Assembly (NCBI RefSeq): GCF_003332305.1
Contig: NZ_QOIO01000027.1
Span: 1-64,000 of the forward strand
DNA length: 64,000 nt
Source of the DNA: Microvirga aerophila
GTDB lineage: Bacteria > Pseudomonadota > Alphaproteobacteria > Rhizobiales > Beijerinckiaceae
Direction: 5' to 3'
In this document: positions 8,730-16,244 of the stretch, piece by piece
How positions within the stretch are numbered: position 1 is the first letter of the stretch
How the letters are laid out: each line of letters opens with the position of its first letter
Made by a program: the position numbers and the translations under genes
The notes under the pieces: model-generated
Database searches by the model: none
Seen by the model: the letters and a program-made list of their open reading frames with translations, nothing else
Told to the model about the DNA's origin: nothing

Positions 8730-9299
8730 GAAACCTGCTCTGAAGCGCGGCTGCGAAAGGCCGCCCACCCGCGGACTCGACCAGCGACAGAGCCGCAAGA
8801 TAGGCCATTTATTCCTCTCCGATCACCACTCATCGGCGGTAGCCATTTTGAAGTGGGCGGTTTTTAGTCGGCTCCGGAATATTTCTCCAACCAAGGCGTC
8901 TATGGGAAAGGTGCCGATGCTGGCGCAATGATCGCCGGCTCAGAAGCTGCCAGAACAGGAAACGCCATGAGCTTTGCCACCGGTAAATCGAGCGACTATG
9001 TCTTCGACTGATCAATAGTCGGTCCTGACTAGCTTATAGTCTTTATATAGGATACTTGCGCTGGATTTACGGCGCGATCGTTTTTGACTTTTCTATATAT
9101 AATTACTATTACAACACAAGAGTTATAATTTTATAACAAATCTAATCAAAATGATTTTAAACAATACTCTGAGGGGTGAATTGATAAATTGTGTTTTTTC
9201 AAATCTTATTAGCATTAGCGGCATGGATACATTGCGCATACATGCAATGGACGTCCCGCTTTTATGAATAAATAATTCAAGACAACAGGAGCTAAAACA
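8730..9299. other. 570-base gene-poor region, AT-rich toward the microcin-like gene
   Basis: No convincing gene. The part from ~9020 to 9299 is strikingly AT-rich compared with the rest of the window and leads into the precursor peptide gene at 9300. It probably holds that operon's promoter and a long 5' leader. A 27-codon ORF at 8928-9011 was noticed but not called. Confidence 0.6.
9084..9112 (+). promoter_or_regulatory. Possible sigma70-type promoter for the peptide operon
   Basis: TTGACT at 9084-9089 and TATTAC at 9107-9112 are separated by 17 bases, inside a T/A-rich block about 190 bases before the precursor start codon. This is a by-eye match only. Confidence 0.3.
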
Positions 9300-9467
9300 A
9301 TGCGCGACCTGAACATGGAAGAGCTTGGCCACGTCTACGGTGCCGGCGGTAAATGTGCTCCCCGGAAATATAAGCATAAGAGGGGCAGCAAGAGCCACAG
9401 CAAGAGCAGAAGTAAGAGCCATAGCAAGAGCCACAGCAAGAGCAAGAAGTACTGCAAGAAATACTAA
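9300..9467 (+). CDS. Microcin/bacteriocin-like precursor peptide, Lys-Ser-His repeat core
   Basis: 55 codons with AGGAG 8 bases before the ATG. Residues 1-15 (MRDLNMEELGHVYGA) match a double-glycine-type leader position by position: Leu at -12, Glu -8, Leu -7, Val -4, Gly -2, Ala -1. This is the same length and layout as the colicin/microcin V leader. The predicted 40-residue core has no acidic residue, 13 Lys, 3 Arg, 4 His, 10 Ser and two Cys (residues 19 and 53 of the precursor) flanking five SKSH-like tetrapeptides. Downstream genes encode a C39-peptidase ABC exporter and an HlyD adaptor, the machinery that removes such leaders and exports the core. The activity is unknown: antimicrobial, metal-binding or signalling are all possible. 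I recognise no known peptide family in the core. Confidence 0.8.
   Translation: MRDLNMEELGHVYGAGGKCAPRKYKHKRGSKSHSKSRSKSHSKSHSKSKKYCKKY
9387..9446 (+). repeat. Five 12-bp tandem units encoding SKSH/SKSR/SKSK
   Basis: Units start at 9387, 9399, 9411, 9423 and 9435, with consensus AGCAAGAGCCAC; only third-position and last-codon changes separate them. The array encodes SKSH-SKSR-SKSH-SKSH-SKSK in the core of the precursor peptide and could change length by slippage or recombination. Confidence 0.9.
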
Positions 9468-9577
9468 TCACTCTGGCGCCGGCGCGTTGGACCTCTTCCG
9501 GCGCGCCGGGCTTCTGTCCGCAGGATGACAAGCTTTTCTTCAAACGCCACTTTTAAAGATGCGATAGAGATTGAGGC

Positions 9578-10525
9578 ATGGATGCTCTCCCAGGCTGGGC
9601 TGAACAAGTCACCCAGCGCGATGGCGCGCAGGAGGAACTGTGGTTGCTCGGCCAACCGCCCCTGCACCATTATCTCGACTACGTGCAGGACCACGTGATC
9701 GACGGTAAGGCCCTCCCACGTTCGGCTCTCGTGGACGAATGGCGCACGGCGAACGATTACTACTATGACCTTGAGATCAGCGAGGCAGGCATTGCGGACA
9801 AGATCGGGATCCACGATCTTCCGCAATCATTGAAGCCTCTCGAGAACGACGTCAGAGCGAATGCGTGCTTTCGCCGCTCCTACGACATGCTTCCCACACG
9901 CTTTGCGATGGTGGAGCTGGAGCGACTGGTCGTGGCGCAGCTGCATGTGAACCTGACCCATACCAATCGCTTAAGGCAGCAGTTGCCCGCACAGCCTGGC
10001 GCCGAGGAAGTGTTTCGCTTCTGTCACCCGATCGACCGCCCCGGACCGCAGATCAACATCAGGCGCATCAGCGGGACGCGCTACTCGTTCACATCGGACT
10101 CATCCGACCTTCGCTTCCGCGAAGCGGCCCTTCTCCGCTCGGACCAAATCGCCGGCGGGGAACGGTTCGGACCTACCGCCGTGATCATGGGGCTCGTCGT
10201 CGGCTTCAGCTCGAACTTTCTGACGGCAATACAATCCGACAACCGTCTGCTCCTGCACAACGGCCATCACCGAGCATTCGCATTGCTCGATCATGGCGTC
10301 ACTCACGCCCCCTGCATCATTCAAACAGTCACACGCAGGGACGAACTCAACCTCATCGCCGGCGAGGATGTGCAGGAGGCTCCGGCCTTCTATTTCAAGG
10401 CTGCCCGACCGCCGCTGCTCAAGGATTTTCTCGACCCGAGGATCCGCAAGGTGCAACGCATTCCTCGCCCTGTTCAGATGATCGACATAAAGTTCGAGGT
10501 ACAGGATCACAACGTTGCGGACTGA
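9578..10525 (+). CDS. Unknown protein in peptide-export locus, ParB/sulfiredoxin-like motif
   Basis: 315 residues. I do not recognise the family. Around residues 225-245 is LLLHNGHHRAFALLDHGVTHAPCIIQ, resembling the NGxHRxxAL signature of ParB/sulfiredoxin-like nucleoside-triphosphate-binding folds. The N-terminal part is rich in Trp, Tyr and His with no membrane helix or signal peptide. It lies between the precursor peptide and the HlyD gene, overlapping the latter by 11 bases, so it is very likely part of the same operon. It could modify the peptide, protect the producer or regulate export; none of these is shown. GAGGC precedes the ATG. A different-frame ATG at 9525 reaches only a short ORF, so an upstream frameshift is conceivable. 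Confidence 0.82.
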   Translation: MDALPGWAEQVTQRDGAQEELWLLGQPPLHHYLDYVQDHVIDGKALPRSALVDEWRTANDYYYDLEISEAGIADKIGIHDLPQSLKPLENDVRANACFRRSYDMLPTRFAMVELERLVVAQLHVNLTHTNRLRQQLPAQPGAEEVFRFCHPIDRPGPQINIRRISGTRYSFTSDSSDLRFREAALLRSDQIAGGERFGPTAVIMGLVVGFSSNFLTAIQSDNRLLLHNGHHRAFALLDHGVTHAPCIIQTVTRRDELNLIAGEDVQEAPAFYFKAARPPLLKDFLDPRIRKVQRIPRPVQMIDIKFEVQDHNVAD

Positions 10526-11873
10526 CACCGCCACCCAAGCTCCTCGCACAACGCTCGACATCTCCGAGCGAAGCCTTCAGCCGGCTCCGGCCCAGCCCCC
10601 TGCCCAACCGCTGTTTCGGCCGGAGGTGATGGTCGAGCACCAGTCGCAGTGGCTCGGAACAGTGCTGCTGGAGCCGAGGATCACCCATTGGATGTTTGCC
10701 TCTCTGGCGCTTCTTGCCACTGCGGCGGTGCTTGGGCTCCTGTTCTTCACCTCCTATACCCGTAAGGCGCGTATCAACGGATGGCTGGTGCCTCAGCAGG
10801 GGGTCGTGCGTGTCTTCGCTCCGCAAACGGGGGTCATTACTCAAATCCACGTGAGGGAGGGCATGGACGTCAAGAAAGGTGCGCCCCTTCTGGCGGTCTC
10901 GACCGAAATGCAGAGCCAGGCGGCCGGAGCAACACGTCAGGAAGTCGTCGACCGCTTGACGAAGCGCCGCAACAGCATGTCGGCGGAAAAACTCACCCAG
11001 GACCGCCTCTTTGCCCAACAGACTGCCGACCTGTTGCAGCGCATCGGGGTGCTTGAAGACGAGCAGAAATATCTGGTCCAGGAAATGAACCTTCAGCGCT
11101 CCCGCCTGCAGCTTAGCGAGCGCGTCACCGAGCGAACACGGGCCATGCGCGCCCGCGATATCGTCCCGCAACCGCGCCTGGAGGAGGCCGAGCGGGAGAG
11201 AATCCAAGAGGCGGCGAAATTGCAATCTCTCGAGCGCACTCAAGCCGCCTTGCAACGCGAGTACCTGCAGATGAAGGCTTCGCTACGGGAGATTCCCTTG
11301 CGGCGTCTCACGCAGCTCGCCGAAATCGAGCGAAACGTGGCGCTGCTCGAACAGGAGCTCGCAGAAGCCGAAGAGCGCCGCGAAATCGTGATCCTGGCGC
11401 CTGAGGACGGCACGGTCACAGGACTGCAAATCGAGAAGGGCAGCAACGCCCAGCCCAGCGTTCCCCTGATGAACATCGTTCCCGCGGGAGCCACGCTGCA
11501 GGCTCAGCTCTTCAGTCCCAGCCGCGCCATCGGGTTCCTCCGTGAGGGCCAGCGAGTTCTGCTGCGCTATGAGGCGTTTCCCTACCAAAAATTCGGCTTC
11601 CACGAGGGTATCGTGACATCTGTCTCACGTTCCGCCGTCAGCCCGTCTGAGATGACCCAGCAACTCTCCGGTCTGACGGCGCTCTACGGATCGAATGAGC
11701 CCGTCTACCGTGTGACCGTCACTCTCTCGCAGCAGAGCGTCGTCGCCTATGGCAAGCAGATGCCCCTGCAGCCGGGTATGCAGCTCGAAGCCGACGTACT
11801 TTTGGAGAGCCGCCGGCTCGTGGAGTGGATGCTCGAACCCTTGTTCAGTATCAGCGGGAAGTGGGCCGCATGA
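10515..11873 (+). CDS. HlyD/CvaA-type membrane fusion (adaptor) protein
   Basis: 452 residues. One membrane helix lies at ~59-82 (MFASLALLATAAVLGLLFFTSY). A biotinyl-lipoyl-like segment (GVITQIHVREGMDVKKGAPLLAV) follows, then a long coiled-coil hairpin rich in Gln/Glu/Arg (~130-280), the second lipoyl half (VILAPEDGTVTGLQIEKGSNA) and a beta-barrel end. It bridges an inner-membrane ABC exporter and an outer-membrane channel; no TolC-like gene is in this locus, so the channel must be encoded elsewhere. It begins with TTG at 10515, overlapping the previous gene, and its TGA overlaps the ATG of the exporter gene, so translation is coupled. Confidence 0.92.
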   Translation: MRTDTATQAPRTTLDISERSLQPAPAQPPAQPLFRPEVMVEHQSQWLGTVLLEPRITHWMFASLALLATAAVLGLLFFTSYTRKARINGWLVPQQGVVRVFAPQTGVITQIHVREGMDVKKGAPLLAVSTEMQSQAAGATRQEVVDRLTKRRNSMSAEKLTQDRLFAQQTADLLQRIGVLEDEQKYLVQEMNLQRSRLQLSERVTERTRAMRARDIVPQPRLEEAERERIQEAAKLQSLERTQAALQREYLQMKASLREIPLRRLTQLAEIERNVALLEQELAEAEERREIVILAPEDGTVTGLQIEKGSNAQPSVPLMNIVPAGATLQAQLFSPSRAIGFLREGQRVLLRYEAFPYQKFGFHEGIVTSVSRSAVSPSEMTQQLSGLTALYGSNEPVYRVTVTLSQQSVVAYGKQMPLQPGMQLEADVLLESRRLVEWMLEPLFSISGKWAA

Positions 11874-14314
11874 GCGCCGTCGAACGTCTCAATCTCGGCT
11901 GGGGACGACGCGCTCCGATGATCCTGCAGACGGAGGCCTCCGAATGCGGCCTCGCAAGTCTCGCCATGGTAGCGAGCTACTTCGGTTACGAGGCGGATCT
12001 GGCGGACCTGCGCCGGCGTTACGGCCTGTCGCTGAAAGGCGCGACGCTCAAGGAGCTCGTACGCATTGCCGACCAACTCGGCTTCGCGCCGCGTCCGTTG
12101 CGCCTCGATGTCGATGAATTGTCCAAGCTACGGCTGCCGTGCATTCTGCATTGGGACCTCAATCACTTCGTCGTTCTGGTCAGCGTCGGACGCTCCGGTG
12201 TGGTAATCCATGATCCCGCCGTAGGCGTGCGCCGCATGAAGGAAGCGGACTTCTCCCGCCACTTCACGGGGGTGGCGCTCGAGCTCTATCCCACCGACCG
12301 TTTCGAGCCTGCGGCCGCGCCGCCGCGTATCCGGTTCCGTAGGCTGCTGGGCCGCATGGTCGGGGTGAAGCGGGCCCTGTCCCATCAATTGTCCCTCGCG
12401 CTGGCCATCGAGGTCTTCGCGATGGCCTCTCCGCTGTTCCTGGGATGGGTGGTCGATCACGCTTTGGTCTCCGCCGACCGGGACCTGCTGGTCACGCTAG
12501 TGCTCGCATTTATGCTTCTGCTACTGATGCAGATATCGATTTCCGCAATGCGAAGCTGGATGCTCATGGGCTTGAGCGCGACGCTGAAGGTGCAGTCGCG
12601 GGCAAACCTGTTCTCCCATCTCATTAACCTTCCAGCGTCGTTCTTCGAGGCTCGACACCTGGGCGATGTCACTTCGCGGTTCCATTCCCAGGAAACAATC
12701 CTTGACGCAATTACCACCGAACTGATTGAAGCGGTCATGGATGGCCTTATGGCTGGGCTCACGCTTGCCATCATGCTGGTCATCGCACCCGGCATGGCGG
12801 GAATCGTGGTAGCGGGCGCAGTTGTCTACGGTCTTCTCCGGTGGGCTTTGTACACGCCCCTTCGCCAAGCCTCCATGGAAGCCATCGTATGGGACGCAAG
12901 GCTCGACACTCATTTCCTGGAAACCCTGCGGGGCATTCGCACCATCAAGCTCTTTAACGGACAGGAGGATCGCCGGGCGCACTGGTTGAATCTGCTTGTG
13001 GAGACGACCAACCGGGAGCTCACGACATCCAAGCTAAGATTCCTGTTCCGAAACGGCAACGCCCTCCTCATGGGTTTGCTGAAAATCCTGATCATCTGGC
13101 TCGGCGCAAGGCAGGTCCTGGACAACACCTTGTCGATCGGCCTGCTGCTCGCATTCATCGCCTACAAGGACCAGTTCATCGGCCGCGTCAGCGTGCTCAT
13201 CGATCGGGCCGTAGACCTAAAGATGCTGCGGCTTCACGCGGAGCGCTTGGCCGATATCGCGCTCACCGAGCCGGAGACACGCACCTCCCTGGCGCCGCCG
13301 TCTGGAGGACAACCGCCCCCGTCGATCGAACTGCGCAATGTCAGCTTTCGCTACAGCGAGCAGGACCCGTGGGTGCTGGACAATGTGAGCCTGCGCATCG
13401 GGGCGGAGGAATCGGTCGCTATCGTCGGGCCATCCGGCGGCGGCAAATCAACCCTGCTGAAGCTGCTGGCTGGTCTCATCAAGCCCACTCATGGAGAGAT
13501 CCTGATCGGCGGGGAGCCTCTGGCCCGCATCGGGATCGAGAACTATCGGGCGATGATCGGCGTCGTGATGCAGGACGATCAGCTTTTTGCAGGGTCCATC
13601 GCTGACAATATCAGCTTCTTCTCCGAACGGCCGGACTTCGAGCGCATTGTCACATGCGCCAAGCGTTCCGCCGTGCATGACGACATCGCCGCCATGCCGA
13701 TGGGGTATGGTACGCTGATCGGCGATATGGGCACCGTTCTGTCCGGTGGGCAGAAGCAGCGCGTAGTGATTGCGCGCGCGCTCTACCGCCAACCCAGCAT
13801 CCTGTTGCTCGACGAGGCCACCAGCCATCTGGACGTCGAACGGGAAAGGCTCGTGAACGCGGCTTTCGGCGACATGCGCATCACGCGCATCGTCATTGCC
13901 CACCGACCGGAAACCATTCGCATGTCGGGACGGGTCGTCACTCTTGAGGGAGGCAAGATCCGCAACATCGGACCAACTGCGTGGCAGAAAGATCTCCACT
14001 ACGATCGCAGGGACCAAGGAGCTTATTTGCTTGAGAGCGCCCCAGCCCGAGAGGAGTCTCGCAAGCGCCGGAGACGGAAGAACGCCAAACAAGGCATGGG
14101 CGGGAGAAATCGGCATGAGGATTTCAGGGGCAGAGGTGAACCTGCTGCGGACCGGCCAGAGCGTTCCGACCGGGGGAATGTCGACAGGATACGGACACCG
14201 GAGCCAGCGCCGGAACGGGAGGTTCACCTGCCCCGTGCGAAATTCGACCTGACTTTGAAGGCCGAGCCTGAAGCTGGGAGCAGATCAGACGTTGCTACCG
14301 TGCCGGCCGAATAA
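11870..14314 (+). CDS. C39-peptidase ABC exporter (CvaB/bacteriocin type)
   Basis: 814 residues from the ATG in the ATGA overlap with the HlyD gene; a longer start at 11825 is possible but less likely. The N-terminal C39 peptidase has Gln20, Cys26 in ILQTEASECGLAS, His99 in DLNHFVVL and Asp115 in HDPAVG, a complete catalytic set for cutting after a GG/GA leader. Six-helix transport segments span ~170-440. The ATPase has Walker A GPSGGGKST (~520-528), signature LSGGQKQ (~624-630) and Walker B ILLLDEAT (~644-651). A highly charged tail of ~90 residues (from ~723) extends past the usual end. It should cleave and export the peptide encoded at 9300. Confidence 0.95.
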   Translation: MSAVERLNLGWGRRAPMILQTEASECGLASLAMVASYFGYEADLADLRRRYGLSLKGATLKELVRIADQLGFAPRPLRLDVDELSKLRLPCILHWDLNHFVVLVSVGRSGVVIHDPAVGVRRMKEADFSRHFTGVALELYPTDRFEPAAAPPRIRFRRLLGRMVGVKRALSHQLSLALAIEVFAMASPLFLGWVVDHALVSADRDLLVTLVLAFMLLLLMQISISAMRSWMLMGLSATLKVQSRANLFSHLINLPASFFEARHLGDVTSRFHSQETILDAITTELIEAVMDGLMAGLTLAIMLVIAPGMAGIVVAGAVVYGLLRWALYTPLRQASMEAIVWDARLDTHFLETLRGIRTIKLFNGQEDRRAHWLNLLVETTNRELTTSKLRFLFRNGNALLMGLLKILIIWLGARQVLDNTLSIGLLLAFIAYKDQFIGRVSVLIDRAVDLKMLRLHAERLADIALTEPETRTSLAPPSGGQPPPSIELRNVSFRYSEQDPWVLDNVSLRIGAEESVAIVGPSGGGKSTLLKLLAGLIKPTHGEILIGGEPLARIGIENYRAMIGVVMQDDQLFAGSIADNISFFSERPDFERIVTCAKRSAVHDDIAAMPMGYGTLIGDMGTVLSGGQKQRVVIARALYRQPSILLLDEATSHLDVERERLVNAAFGDMRITRIVIAHRPETIRMSGRVVTLEGGKIRNIGPTAWQKDLHYDRRDQGAYLLESAPAREESRKRRRRKNAKQGMGGRNRHEDFRGRGEPAADRPERSDRGNVDRIRTPEPAPEREVHLPRAKFDLTLKAEPEAGSRSDVATVPAE

Positions 14315-14375
14315 TACGCGGCAAACACACCGCAGTGCTTAAACCCAGAGCCTACGCCTGCTTGGCAACGTGGTC

Positions 14376-14693
14376 TCACGTCCGATTGCCCATTCGCTCA
14401 GATGGCGGCTGATCGCGAAAGCGCTCGCGCAAACGTTCCACTTCGCGCTGCAGGGTGTCGAGCCCCCGCGATATTCCGCGAGCTGCGTCATCCACGAGAC
14501 GTGAACTGGCGGAGGCATCGGGACAATCAGGCAAGCCGTCCCGTCGAAGGCGCGGCGACACACCCCCCTGAGGTGTCAGCAGGTAGGCGCATCCCGTTTC
14601 CGGCTCCCGCCAGACGACCGGCGGCTCGAGGGAGAGAGCAGGCGCGCAGAATGCCCAGAGACACGCTGAAGCGACAGCGAACCGATAAACCAT
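14376..14693 (-). CDS. Hypothetical secreted protein
   Basis: 105 residues with a signal peptide (MVYRFAVASACLWAFCAPALS, probable cut after ALS). Two cysteines sit in the mature part (GCAYLLTPQGG, LPDCPD), and the C-terminus is a charged helix (LDTLQREVERLRERFRDQP). An excellent AAAGGAG lies 8 bases before the ATG at 14693, so the longer ORF upstream is rejected. It converges on the exporter gene with a 61-base gap. No known domain recognised. Confidence 0.72.
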   Translation of the reverse strand: MVYRFAVASACLWAFCAPALSLEPPVVWREPETGCAYLLTPQGGVSPRLRRDGLPDCPDASASSRLVDDAARGISRGLDTLQREVERLRERFRDQPPSERMGNRT

Positions 14694-14841
14694 GGCGCTT
14701 ACTCCTTTCATGGAATCATGCACCAACAGAACTTGGGCGTCGACGACGCCTAATACCAGATAATACAAGTCAGGGCCTTGCAAACAGATTGCGTAGGCCA
14801 CACCTGCAGACCAGCAACCCCTCCAGCCCCAGAGCCTGTCA

Positions 14842-15069
14842 ATGACCGAGAGATGCGGATCGTCCCTGATTGCTCGCGACCATGCAGCCGCCTTGGATCA
14901 AGCAGCGTTTGACGATGCTTGCTTGGCCGAAGATCTCGCCCTTCTGGCTTCGGTCCTTGAGGGTCATGGATGTCCATGCGTGGCGGAAGCTTTCCGCCTC
15001 TCAGCGCGACACCGGCGGGTTCAAAGCCTGCTGCATAAGGCCCAAGCTGTCGCCTCGCGGGTCGCCTGA
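14842..15069 (+). CDS. Small hypothetical protein
   Basis: 75 residues, helical, Ala/Leu-rich with a CPC and ending HRRVQSLLHKAQAVASRVA. The composition is compatible with a small cytoplasmic helical protein, but no domain is recognised and the ribosome-binding site is weak. An opposing ORF at the same place (14750-15199, minus) is less convincing. Confidence 0.42.
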   Translation: MTERCGSSLIARDHAAALDQAAFDDACLAEDLALLASVLEGHGCPCVAEAFRLSARHRRVQSLLHKAQAVASRVA

Positions 15070-15157
15070 CAAACCTTTTCTGCCGCAAGTTCACAGCGGA
15101 TGGGGAGCCCTCAAGGGCCATCTGGTGTCGTGAAAACCATAAAAAGGCCGCCAATGC

Positions 15158-15658
15158 ATGCGATGGCGCCCAGTCGTTGCGAACATCGGATGGGGACATG
15201 AAAGCTTGAGCATTGGCATCATAACTACGGCGATCATACTGATTGTCGGCTACGTGATCATCACCAGGGTCATCGGTCTGGCATTCCGGTTCCTCGTCCC
15301 ATTGGTTCTGATTGCCGTTCTGGCAGGCGCAGGAGTCTTTTCAGGCCTGATGCCTAACGGGCCGGAGCGCCATACGCCTTACAGTCAAGCTCAACATAGG
15401 TCAGGGGATGATGCAGGCGGTCTGGGGGATCTACGCCTGAGAGATGTTGCCGATATGGCTGTCGCGGCGGTCCGCGACTTCCTCCTCGGTGGACTTGCAC
15501 TCCTCAACAGGATTGCGGACCAGGAGCCGCCCGGCCAGGCACGATCGCTGGAGGAAGATGCCCGCTTGCCCCGTGCCCGGCCGCCCGAAGAACCGTCCGA
15601 TCTCTACGACGACCAGCGCCCGCGGGATTGGCGTTCGAGGTCCGAGCAGACGTACTGA
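15158..15658 (+). CDS. Hypothetical membrane-anchored protein
   Basis: Up to 166 residues. Two adjacent hydrophobic stretches (SIGIITTAIILIVGYVIITRVIGLAF and FLVPLVLIAVLAGAGVFSGL) are followed by an acidic, Arg/Pro-rich cytoplasmic tail. The start is uncertain: an ATG at 15158 has AAAGG upstream, while a TTG at 15206 has GGGGAC and would begin right at the first helix. Function unknown. It ends 11 bases before the convergent glycosylase gene. Confidence 0.6.
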   Translation: MRWRPVVANIGWGHESLSIGIITTAIILIVGYVIITRVIGLAFRFLVPLVLIAVLAGAGVFSGLMPNGPERHTPYSQAQHRSGDDAGGLGDLRLRDVADMAVAAVRDFLLGGLALLNRIADQEPPGQARSLEEDARLPRARPPEEPSDLYDDQRPRDWRSRSEQTY

Positions 15659-15669
15659 AGCTTTGCTTG

Positions 15670-16242
15670 TCAGATCGCTCGACTGAGAAATCGTGATCCT
15701 GCCAGTGCGAAACGCCAGGGCACTTCGATCGCACGGGTGATCCCGATCCGCGATCCTATGGCGACCTCGACGTCTTCTGCGCGTTCCATGATCCTGAAAG
15801 GCGGCTGATCCAAGCGGAGCTGGTTATGGGCGCTGCTCACGCCGAGCGCCTGGCAGAGGCGTCCCGGACCTGAGCAGAGCAGGCGCGGATCATTGACCCC
15901 ACGACGGGCCTGCATCGTCTCGATACCCGTCGTGGGCTCCACTGCCCGGATCAGGACCGCGCTCCCAGGCAGGCATACGAAATTCAAGCACCAATGAATG
16001 CCATAGGAGCGATAGACGTAAGCGTGGCCGCCCGGGCCGAACATGGGCGCGTTGCGGGGTGTTGGGCCGCGAAAACTATGAGACGCAGGATCCTCGCCTG
16101 TGTAGGCCTCCGTCTCGACAATTAGACCGCCGGCCCCATCCACGAGCAGTGTCATGCCGATCAGGTCGCGGGCGACCGTGACCGCATCCCGAGCAAAGAA
16201 TGCTTCGAAGAGTCTTGAAATGTCCACGTCCAGGCTTGCCAC
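15670..16242 (-). CDS. DNA-3-methyladenine glycosylase (Mpg/AAG type)
   Basis: About 190 residues from a GTG at 16240-16242. It removes alkylated purines from DNA as the first step of base excision repair. Family features are visible: [13 protein letters not shown], the catalytic [49 protein letters not shown] block, and [11 protein letters not shown]. The GTG lies two bases after the TAG of the upstream hydroxylase-family gene, implying translational coupling. A longer ATG start at 16329 would overlap that gene by 85 bases and add a non-family N-terminus. Confidence 0.93.
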   Translation of the reverse strand: MASLDVDISRLFEAFFARDAVTVARDLIGMTLLVDGAGGLIVETEAYTGEDPASHSFRGPTPRNAPMFGPGGHAYVYRSYGIHWCLNFVCLPGSAVLIRAVEPTTGIETMQARRGVNDPRLLCSGPGRLCQALGVSSAHNQLRLDQPPFRIMERAEDVEVAIGSRIGITRAIEVPWRFALAGSRFLSRAI

Positions 16243-16244
16243 CC

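Noticed and set aside
8928..9011. 27-codon ORF MIAGSEAARTGNAMSFATGKSSDYVFD upstream of the peptide gene
   Set aside because: It has an AGGAAACGCC before an internal ATG, but is too short, has no leader features and no homology that I can recognise; possibly a gene remnant.
9123..9434. Minus-strand ORF across the precursor peptide gene
   Set aside because: Low-complexity Ala/Leu/Ser translation produced by the antisense of the SKSH repeat; no ribosome-binding site.
9387..9446. Short tandem repeats as a CRISPR or satellite
   Set aside because: Units are in frame, 12 bp, without spacers, and encode the peptide core.
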